NCBI GenBank assembly: GCA_023251695.1
Contig: JAHEYE010000246.1
Coordinates: 1-5,294 of the forward strand
Direction of reading: 5' to 3'
Length of the DNA stretch: 5,294 nucleotides
Origin: Sphingobacteriaceae bacterium
GTDB lineage: Bacteria; Bacteroidota; Bacteroidia; B-17B0; Aurantibacillaceae
Under the pieces are notes generated by a model. The model saw only the letters and a program-made list of their open reading frames with translations. It made no database searches and had not been told where the DNA came from. A program made the translations under genes and the position numbers. This document shows positions 1-5,294 of the stretch, piece by piece (positions within the stretch are counted from its first letter, which is position 1; each line of letters begins with the position of its first letter).

Positions 1-1436
1 TTAGCAGGGAAAGTTGAGTTTGAAAAAGGATTAACTGATTTAACAGAGTCCTTATTATTGGTAATAGGATATGTATTTAAAATAGCTGCACCCGAACCTT
101 TAATATATTTTCCAAATACACGCACAATGTCTTCCTTAGTTACTTTATTGTAACGGTCGATCTCATCTGATATACTTGAAGATTTACCTAACAATCTTTC
201 CCACTCAGAAATAGTTGCGTTTTTACTGAACACTTCATCAACTCCCTGATAATATCCTGATTCGATATCCGATTTTACACGGGCTAAAGCTTCATCTGTG
301 ATACCTGTTTTCTCAAATTCTTCAATACTTGTTTTTACTAAAGCATCAATATCTGTAAATAATTTTTCAAGATTGAAATCTTCAGGTGGATAAGCAAAGA
401 TCTGTACCGAAAATTCACCCGATAATTCCATTGAACCATGACTAACGTTAGCCTGAACTGCTTTTTCAGTCTTTACAAAGTTCTTATAGAATACAGAGTT
501 GTTTCCGCCACCCATCATTCTTCCTAAAATATCCAAGGCGGGCTCATCGCGGTGGTATTGAGGAACTGTTGGGTAAACACGTAAGTTCAAAGGGAAATAA
601 GTTCTGTCCTTATAAGCTGTGTATTTATCTGTTGGGATAACTACAGGAGGAACACGTAATTTTTTTACTTCCGGACAAGGCTTAATATCGCCATAATATT
701 TGTCAATTAATTTTAAAGCATCTTCCGGTTTAAAATCACCGCTTACTGAAAGTATCGCGTTGTTTGGTCCATACCAACGAAGAAAAAAGTTTTTCACGTC
801 AGCCAAAGAAGCGCGGTTCAAATCATCAACATAACCAATTACCGGCCAGCTGTAAGGATGTTTTGGTGGATATAAAGCTTTATTAATCTCCTCAACAAAT
901 GCCATTGCGTAAGGTTGATTCTCTACATTCTGAGATTTTTCGTTCTTCACGGCATCACGCTGGTTCTCGAATTTCTTTGTAGTTAAAGAATCTAATAAGA
1001 ATCCCATACGGTCAGCCTCTAACCATAAACCCATTTCAAGATAATTAGAAGGAAGCGTTTCAAAATAAACGGTTTTATCCTGCTGAGTGAAACCATTCAT
1101 GTTACCACCCGCAGTACTTACCATTTTAAAATGCTCTTCATCGGCTACGTGCTTTGAGCCCTGGAACATCATGTGCTCGAAAAAGTGAGCAAATCCTGAT
1201 TTTCCTAAATCTTCACGGTTCGAACCCACTTTATAGGTTACCATTACGTTAACCACCGGATCGGAATGATCTTCGCTTAATAATATGGTTAATCCGTTAG
1301 GTAGTTTCCATCTCTCGTATGGAATTACCAGTTTTCCCGGTTTTGCTTCTACTTTTTCTATTAATGTAGGTTGAGCCGTTAAAGTTGTTAAACCTAAAAC
1401 ACTTAACGTGATGGATGCGATGATACTTTTTTTCAT
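1..1436 (-). CDS. Secreted M16 family zinc peptidase (insulinase/pitrilysin-like), 3' end missing
   Basis: Seen: an open frame of 478 codons starts at the ATG complementary to 1434-1436 and runs off the left edge without a stop. Residues 1-21 look like a Sec signal peptide (KK, then a hydrophobic stretch, probable cleavage after TLTA, with no lipobox Cys), so the mature enzyme should be periplasmic or envelope-associated. The inverted zinc motif HFFEH lies at residues 84-88 (ligands His84 and His88, catalytic Glu87). Glu166 in KNEKSQN is 78 residues beyond His88 and is the probable third ligand. The M16 features GGNMNGFTQQDKTVY (110-124) and RWYGPNNAILSVSGDF (220-235) follow, then an M16_C-like region from about 240 to 445. 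Known of the family: these enzymes degrade peptides or process proteins inside a clam-shell of paired M16 domains. Inferred: the frame continues past the first catalytic unit with a VKSVNPFSNS-type linker, so this is probably the N-terminal half of a two-unit protein of roughly 900 residues. The substrate is unknown. It lies 58 bp downstream of gyrA. Confidence 0.93.
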   Translation of the reverse strand, partial: MKKSIIASITLSVLGLTTLTAQPTLIEKVEAKPGKLVIPYERWKLPNGLTILLSEDHSDPVVNVMVTYKVGSNREDLGKSGFAHFFEHMMFQGSKHVADEEHFKMVSTAGGNMNGFTQQDKTVYFETLPSNYLEMGLWLEADRMGFLLDSLTTKKFENQRDAVKNEKSQNVENQPYAMAFVEEINKALYPPKHPYSWPVIGYVDDLNRASLADVKNFFLRWYGPNNAILSVSGDFKPEDALKLIDKYYGDIKPCPEVKKLRVPPVVIPTDKYTAYKDRTYFPLNLRVYPTVPQYHRDEPALDILGRMMGGGNNSVFYKNFVKTEKAVQANVSHGSMELSGEFSVQIFAYPPEDFNLEKLFTDIDALVKTSIEEFEKTGITDEALARVKSDIESGYYQGVDEVFSKNATISEWERLLGKSSSISDEIDRYNKVTKEDIVRVFGKYIKGSGAAILNTYPITNNKDSVKSVNPFSNSTFPA

Positions 1437-1494
1437 TTTGTTATAGTTATTTGTGTCGCTAAATTAAATTAAAATTAAATCGAACCAATACCAC
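1437..1494. other. Short AT-rich gap between gyrA stop and M16 peptidase start
   Basis: This 58-bp spacer separates two genes in the same direction. It holds no GC-rich stem followed by a T-run, so no intrinsic terminator of gyrA is visible. On the minus strand it contains an AATTT/ATTTA quasi-repeat (about 1455-1477) and, next to the M16 ATG, an A-rich leader (ACTATAACAAA) instead of a Shine-Dalgarno sequence, as is common in Bacteroidota. TAATTTTA differs from the TAnnTTTG -7 consensus at one base and has no matching -33 element. Read-through from gyrA is therefore plausible, but a weak internal promoter cannot be excluded. Confidence 0.5.
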
Positions 1495-4038
1495 CTATTG
1501 GGTGATATTATCCGTTGGTGTATTATTTTCAGGATTTTCAGGTGTTATCTCTGGATTTACAACTGTATCACCATTTTCGCCATCCACTTCATCTTCATGG
1601 TCAACCTTGGTTACAGCAGCAATTTCATCGCTTTCCTGAATGTTTATTAACCTTACGCCCTGCGTTGCCCTGCCCATTACCCTTAAATCTTTTACGTTCA
1701 TACGGATGGTAATTCCATTCTTGGTAATAATCATTAAGTCATTGGCATCGGTAACCGATTTGATGGCCACTAAATTCCCGGTTTTATCGGTAATATTGAT
1801 CGTTTTTACACCCTTACCGCCACGGTTAGTTACACGGTATTCGTCAATTTCTGAACGTTTACCATAGCCTTTTTCCGAAACAACCAGTACGTTAGCGCTT
1901 GTATCATTGATGCAAATCATTCCAATTACCTCATTTTTTCCACCCTCATCATCTGCTAAGTCAATACCAATAACACCGGAGGCGTTACGTCCCATCGGAC
2001 GGACTTTCTCTTCGTTGAAACGGCAAACTTTTCCGAGTTTGGTGGCTAACATTATCTCATTCTTACCATTTGTCAATGCAGCCTCAAGTAATACATCTCC
2101 TTCGCGGATAGTTATCGCGTTGATGCCATTTGCGCGTGGACGGGAATAAGCTTCCAAGGTTGTCTTCTTGATGATTCCTTCCTTGGTACAAAGGATAATG
2201 AAATTATTATTGATGTATTCTTCGTCCGATAAATTTTTCACATTAATAAATGCTTTTACTTTATCGTCAGCCGGAATATTCAATAAATTTTGAATAGCGC
2301 GGCCTTTACTTGTTTTGTTTCCTTCCGGAATTTCGAAAGCACGCAGCCAGAAAACTTGTCCTTTTTCGGTAAACAACAATAAATAATTATGTGTTGAAGC
2401 AACGAACATGTGCTCGATAAAATCTTCTTCACGGGTCGAGGAGCCTTTGCTTCCTTTCCCTCCTCTTCCTTGGGCACGGTATTCGTCCAGACTCGTACGC
2501 TTGATGTAACCCATGTGCGAAATTGTAATGACAACATCTTCATCCGCAATCATATCTTCCATCTTAATATCATCGCCCGAAAAAACAATATCAGTACGGC
2601 GCGCATCACCATATTTTTCTTTTATCTCTGTAATTTCCTCTTTAATGATTTTGAATCGTAATTTCTCGTCATTTAAAACACTGTTTAAATAAGCGATTAC
2701 TTTTTTCAATTCTTCATATTCACCTTTTAATTTATCACGTTCAAGTCCGGTTAAAGCACGCAAGCGCATATCAAGTATGGCGCGACTTTGTATTTCGGTC
2801 AGACTGAATTTGCTCATTAATTCATCGCGTGCTGTATCGGGTGTTTCGCTTTCGCGGATGACTTTAATTACAGCATCAAGATTATCGATAGCGATTAATA
2901 AGCCTTCTAAAATGTGTGCGCGTTTTTCAGCTTGTGCCAAATCAAATTTAGTACGGCGTACAACCACATCATGACGGTGTTCAACGAAATAATGAATCTG
3001 ATCTTTTAAATTCAACATCAGTGGGCGTCCGCCAACTAAAGCAATGTTATTTACTGAGAATGAGGTTTGTAATGAAGTAAACTTATATAAATTGTTTAAC
3101 ACAACATTTGAAATAGCGTCGCGTTTCAATTCATAAACGATGCGCATTCCATCTCTGTCCGATTCGTCGCGGATATCAGAGATTCCTTCCAGTTTTTTAT
3201 CATTTACAAGTTCGGCTGTTTTCTTTATCATCTCCGCTTTATTAAGCTGATAAGGAATTTCGTTTACAATAATGCGCTCTCTGTCTTTATGGTTTTCTAT
3301 TGTCGCTTTTGCACGCAATACAATTCTGCCTCTTCCTGTTTCAAAAGCTTCTTTAACACCTGCAAAACCATAAATAGTTCCGCCAGTTGGGAAGTCGGGA
3401 GCTTTTACAAATTGCATTAATCCTGCGATGTCAATATCACGGTTATCAATATAAGCCATGCAGGCATCACAAATTTCAGTTAAGTTATGTGGTGCCATGT
3501 TAGTGGCCATCCCTACTGCAATTCCAGATGCACCATTCACTAATAAATTAGGAATACGTGTAGGCATAACCGTAGGCTCAGTTAATGAGTCATCAAAATT
3601 CGGACGGAAATCGACTGTGTCTTTTTCCAAATCAGAAATAATTTCTTCTGCAATTTTACGTAAACGGGCTTCTGTATAACGCATTGCTGCCGGAGGATCG
3701 CCGTCAATACTTCCGTAATTTCCTTGGCCGTCAACCAGCATATAACGCAAACTCCAATCCTGTGCCATACGTACCATTGTATCGTAAACACTCGCATCAC
3801 CGTGCGGATGGTATTTTCCTAAAACTTCACCTACAATACGTGCGCTTTTTTTATAGGGCCTGTTGCTCATTAATCCGAGTTCCAGCATTCCGTAAAGTAC
3901 CCGGCGGTGAACAGGTTTTAAACCGTCGCGCACATCCGGTAAAGCACGCGATACAATAACCGACATCGAATAATCGATGTAGGCCGTTTTCATTTCATCT
4001 TCAATGTTAATGGGGATAATTTTCTCTCCGTCTGCCAT
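1495..4038 (-). CDS. gyrA: DNA gyrase subunit A
   Basis: GyrA is the DNA-cleaving subunit of the cytoplasmic A2B2 gyrase, which introduces negative supercoils using ATP hydrolysed by GyrB. Seen: 847 residues with a TAG stop, close to the family's usual length (E. coli has 875). The winged-helix/tower core spans about 1-500, with catalytic Arg120-Tyr121 in AAMRYTEARL and the DNA-bending Ile173 in SGIAVGMAT. The quinolone region HPHGDASVYD is at 77-86. The C-terminal beta-pinwheel runs from about 500 to 810. It contains a GyrA-box-like QGRGGKG at 523-529 and a related NRGGKG at 738-743, which favours GyrA over ParC. The last 35 or so residues form an acidic, Asn/Pro-rich tail. Odd: the Ser83-equivalent residue (E. 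coli numbering) is Ala82, while the Asp87 equivalent (Asp86) is kept, and the second box residue is Gly instead of Arg/Lys. The ATG at 4036-4038 is followed directly by the conserved IIPINIEDEM start region. It has no Shine-Dalgarno sequence. Confidence 0.98.
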   Translation of the reverse strand: MADGEKIIPINIEDEMKTAYIDYSMSVIVSRALPDVRDGLKPVHRRVLYGMLELGLMSNRPYKKSARIVGEVLGKYHPHGDASVYDTMVRMAQDWSLRYMLVDGQGNYGSIDGDPPAAMRYTEARLRKIAEEIISDLEKDTVDFRPNFDDSLTEPTVMPTRIPNLLVNGASGIAVGMATNMAPHNLTEICDACMAYIDNRDIDIAGLMQFVKAPDFPTGGTIYGFAGVKEAFETGRGRIVLRAKATIENHKDRERIIVNEIPYQLNKAEMIKKTAELVNDKKLEGISDIRDESDRDGMRIVYELKRDAISNVVLNNLYKFTSLQTSFSVNNIALVGGRPLMLNLKDQIHYFVEHRHDVVVRRTKFDLAQAEKRAHILEGLLIAIDNLDAVIKVIRESETPDTARDELMSKFSLTEIQSRAILDMRLRALTGLERDKLKGEYEELKKVIAYLNSVLNDEKLRFKIIKEEITEIKEKYGDARRTDIVFSGDDIKMEDMIADEDVVITISHMGYIKRTSLDEYRAQGRGGKGSKGSSTREEDFIEHMFVASTHNYLLLFTEKGQVFWLRAFEIPEGNKTSKGRAIQNLLNIPADDKVKAFINVKNLSDEEYINNNFIILCTKEGIIKKTTLEAYSRPRANGINAITIREGDVLLEAALTNGKNEIMLATKLGKVCRFNEEKVRPMGRNASGVIGIDLADDEGGKNEVIGMICINDTSANVLVVSEKGYGKRSEIDEYRVTNRGGKGVKTINITDKTGNLVAIKSVTDANDLMIITKNGITIRMNVKDLRVMGRATQGVRLINIQESDEIAAVTKVDHEDEVDGENGDTVVNPEITPENPENNTPTDNITQ

Positions 4039-4095
4039 AGTCGTTAGTTTGTTTCTGTTAAAAAATTTTGATTTAAAGAGCCCTGTTTTGTGATT

Positions 4096-4112
4096 TATTT
4101 TGAGGTATTTTG
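4096..4112. repeat. Direct repeat TATTTTG, 10-bp period, in gyrA leader
   Basis: TATTTTG occurs at 4096-4102 and again at 4106-4112, exactly one helical turn apart, with further TTTTG copies at 4066-4070 and 4086-4090. On the gyrA strand these read CAAAATA/CAAAA and lie about 28-75 bp upstream of the gyrA ATG. They might be regulator contacts or A-tract bending elements. In such AT-rich DNA they may equally be chance. Confidence 0.25.
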
Positions 4113-4157
4113 TAACCTAAAATTCACAAAAATCGTACACCATAAAAATCATCTTAC

Positions 4158-4198
4158 ATCCCCCTAAACTAACCAAAAAAGCGCTATTGGAAGGGGAT
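4158..4198. repeat. Weak nested dyad in the gyrA/clpC intergenic region
   Basis: ATCCCC (4158-4163) is the exact reverse complement of GGGGAT (4193-4198). Inside it, CCAA (4173-4176) pairs with TTGG (4187-4190), and the centre holds the palindrome AGCGCT (4180-4185). The spacing is asymmetric (9 bases on the left, 2 on the right), so a single clean hairpin is doubtful. It could be a protein-binding dyad or simple coincidence. Confidence 0.25.
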
Positions 4199-4222
4199 AC
4201 TTATCAACATTTTTATTGTTAA

Positions 4223-4258
4223 AAAAAGTGTTTTTCCCCTCGGTCCAAAGCACTTTTT
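4223..4258. repeat. Inverted repeat upstream of clpC, candidate operator
   Basis: The arms AAAAAGTG (4223-4230) and CACTTTTT (4251-4258) are perfect 8-bp complements. The stem can grow inward by one T-G wobble and three T-A pairs (4231-4234 with 4247-4250), giving 12 pairs around a 12-nt C-rich loop. The right arm ends 6 bp before the TACTTTTG box, so the repeat covers the expected -33 region. A protein bound here could control clpC and perhaps gyrA. It lies upstream of the proposed clpC start site, so it is unlikely to act as a clpC RNA hairpin. It is not a convincing terminator, since no gene ends here. Confidence 0.5.
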
Positions 4259-4264
4259 AAACTG

Positions 4265-4272
4265 TACTTTTG
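4265..4272 (+). promoter_or_regulatory. Candidate clpC -7 promoter element (TACTTTTG)
   Basis: TACTTTTG matches the Bacteroidota housekeeping -7 consensus TAnnTTTG exactly and lies 43 bp upstream of the clpC ATG. This would give a leader of roughly 35-40 nt. The weakness is the -33 region: no TTG/TTTG occurs about 17-23 bp upstream, where CGGTCCAAAG is found instead. The promoter could depend on an activator or alternative sigma factor, or the match could be chance. The leader next to the ATG (TTTAAAAAGAACTATT) is A-rich and has no clear Shine-Dalgarno sequence. Confidence 0.45.
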
Positions 4273-4315
4273 ATTGTGGCATCATATATGCTATATAAAT
4301 TTAAAAAGAACTATT

Positions 4316-5294
4316 ATGGAAGCTAAATTTTCGCCCAGAGTTAAAGACGTAATCACTTACAGCCGTGAGGAAGCATTACGTTTAGGGCACGATTTTATAG
4401 GTATAGAACACTTAATGCTGGGAATGATACGTGACGGTGAAGGTGTTGGAATCCGTCTCTTAAAAAAACTAACCATTGATACTCAGGAATTAAGGAAAAA
4501 CATTGAAGGCAGCTTAACGCCGGGATCCCGTAAATCAAATAACCTTGCTAATATTCCATTGGTAAAACAAGCCGAAAAGACATTAAAACTGACATATCTG
4601 GAAGCTAAAACCTTTAAAGCAGTACAAATTGGCACAGAGCATTTATTGCTGTGTATTTTAAAAGATACAGATAATGTGGTAACAAAAGCACTGTTACGAG
4701 TGGGGATAGATTATGAGGCTGTAAGAGTAGAACTTGAAAATTTCATGGAAAATCCAAGTAAAATTGAAAATACCGCTGCAGATGATGATGAAGGCGAAGA
4801 AACAGGTTTCGGAGGAGGAGGAGGTTCAGGTGGCGGACAAGGCGGTTCGACTAAAAAACAAGGTGAGAGTAAGTCGAAAACACCGGTTCTGGACAACTTT
4901 GGCAGGGATCTGACTAAAATGGCTGAGGACGGTAAATTAGACCCTGTAGTGGGCCGTGAGAAGGAAATTGAGCGTGTTTCACAGATATTATCCCGCCGTA
5001 AAAAGAATAATCCAATTTTAATCGGTGAGCCGGGCGTTGGTAAATCATCCATCGCCGAAGGTTTAGCCCTACGCATAGTTCAACGTAAAGTAAGCCGCGT
5101 TCTCTTCGGAAAACGCGTTGTTACCCTTGATTTAGCTTCTTTAGTTGCAGGTACAAAATACCGTGGACAATTTGAAGAGCGTATGAAAGCTGTGATGAAC
5201 GAATTAGAGAAATCTCCTGATGTTATTTTATTTATTGATGAAATTCATACTATTATTGGTGCAGGTGGTGCGAGCGGATCGTTAGATGCCAGTA
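4316..5294 (+). CDS. clpC: ClpC-type AAA+ ATPase, Clp protease ATP-binding subunit, 3' end missing
   Basis: ClpC is a cytoplasmic hexameric unfoldase that feeds substrates, often chosen by adaptors, into ClpP. Seen: 326 codons from the ATG at 4316-4318 to the right edge, still open. Residues 1-145 hold two Clp_N repeats (starting near FSPRVKDVI and IPLVKQAEKTL, each with a GxEHL-like signature: GIEHLMLG, GTEHLLLC). A charged and Gly-rich linker spans about 155-190 (DDDEGEE, then GFGGGGGSGGG). The D1 ATPase domain starts near PVLDNFGRDLT, with Walker A GEPGVGKS (237-244, Lys243), pore-loop KYRG (281-284, Tyr282) and Walker B VILFIDE (303-309, Asp308, Glu309). The rest of D1, the middle domain and D2 lie outside the window. 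ClpC is preferred over ClpB or ClpA because of the N-domain sequence and the KTPVLDNFGRDLT junction. The ClpP-binding loop that would confirm pairing with ClpP is not in view. It is divergent from gyrA. Confidence 0.95.
   Translation, partial: MEAKFSPRVKDVITYSREEALRLGHDFIGIEHLMLGMIRDGEGVGIRLLKKLTIDTQELRKNIEGSLTPGSRKSNNLANIPLVKQAEKTLKLTYLEAKTFKAVQIGTEHLLLCILKDTDNVVTKALLRVGIDYEAVRVELENFMENPSKIENTAADDDEGEETGFGGGGGSGGGQGGSTKKQGESKSKTPVLDNFGRDLTKMAEDGKLDPVVGREKEIERVSQILSRRKKNNPILIGEPGVGKSSIAEGLALRIVQRKVSRVLFGKRVVTLDLASLVAGTKYRGQFEERMKAVMNELEKSPDVILFIDEIHTIIGAGGASGSLDAS
4811..4824 (+). repeat. (GGA)4GG microsatellite inside clpC linker
   Basis: Four perfect GGA codons followed by GGT encode Gly166-Gly170 of ClpC. 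The repeat sits in the flexible linker between the N-domain and D1, where length change would be tolerated without a frameshift. The tract is purine-only on the coding strand. Confidence 0.8.

Larger units (their letters stand above)
4039..4315. other. Divergent gyrA/clpC intergenic region
   Basis: This is 277 bp of AT-rich DNA between the two start codons, so it should carry both promoters. I see no open frame of note and no tRNA or other RNA gene. The clpC side holds a TAnnTTTG box and an inverted repeat, listed separately. On the gyrA side I found no exact TAnnTTTG match; the nearest is TAGTTTAG on the minus strand (about 4165-4172), without a suitably spaced TTG. The gyrA leader holds several CAAAA motifs when read on its own strand. 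No AGTCAAA-type heptad repeat (the CtsR operator of Firmicutes clpC) and no CIRCE-like element is evident. Confidence 0.6.

Noticed and set aside
1..1436. Truncated or pseudogene status for the M16 peptidase
   Set aside because: The frame is uninterrupted with all zinc-site residues intact, and it ends only because the window does.
3684..3959. A 91-codon plus-strand open frame, and several shorter ones, within gyrA
   Set aside because: They overlap highly conserved gyrA coding sequence, have low-complexity or unrecognisable translations, and lack independent start signals. They are shadows of gyrA.
1495..4038. Alternative identity as ParC (topoisomerase IV subunit A)
   Set aside because: The full-length six-blade C-terminal domain with a GyrA-box-like QGRGGKG and the close match in length and core motifs to GyrA favour gyrase.
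4201..4209. TTATCAACA, one base from the DnaA box TTATNCACA
   Set aside because: It is a single imperfect copy with no cluster of boxes, no DNA-unwinding element arrangement and no dnaA/dnaN neighbour, so neither an origin nor DnaA control is supported.
4223..4258. Intrinsic terminator reading of the AAAAAGTG/CACTTTTT hairpin
   Set aside because: Both flanking genes start, instead of ending, beside this region, the stem has few G-C pairs, and no upstream transcript needing termination is visible.
4711..5076. A 121-codon open frame on the minus strand, antisense to clpC
   Set aside because: It lies wholly inside the well-supported clpC frame, opposite the linker and Walker A. Its Pro/Ser-rich translation is what reverse-complemented Gly-rich and Walker codons produce, and it shows no domain of its own.

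Overview
The window looks like chromosomal housekeeping DNA from a member of the Bacteroidota (Flavobacteriia/Cytophagia/Sphingobacteriia-like). Four observations support this. The DNA is AT-rich. All three genes start at ATG without a convincing Shine-Dalgarno sequence. The region upstream of clpC contains a TAnnTTTG-type -7 element. The ClpC, GyrA and M16 peptidase sequences have the character I associate with that phylum, for example GEPGVGKS rather than GEPGVGKT in ClpC and a signal-peptide-bearing M16 protease with NGFTQQD. I cannot name a genus.

Layout: (1) 1-1436, minus strand, is the N-terminal 478 codons of a secreted M16 (pitrilysin/insulinase-type) zinc peptidase, cut by the left edge. 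(2) 1437-1494 is a short AT-rich gap with no visible terminator. (3) 1495-4038, minus strand, is a complete gyrA of 847 residues. (4) 4039-4315 is a 277-bp divergent intergenic region with a candidate clpC promoter, a strong inverted repeat just upstream of it, and weaker repeats. (5) 4316-5294, plus strand, is the first 326 codons of a ClpC-type AAA+ chaperone, cut by the right edge inside the first ATPase domain.

gyrA and the M16 gene run in the same direction with 58 bp between them, so co-transcription is possible. clpC is transcribed divergently from gyrA, and the two promoters share the intergenic region. The genes serve different functions: DNA supercoiling, envelope proteolysis and cytoplasmic protein quality control. 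They do not form a pathway.

I see no mobile element, CRISPR array, RNA gene or evidence of an undescribed system. The points most worth a second look are Ala in place of the quinolone-contact Ser in GyrA, a variant GyrA box, the inverted repeat abutting the clpC -7 element, and a (GGA)4 tract in the Gly-rich ClpC linker.
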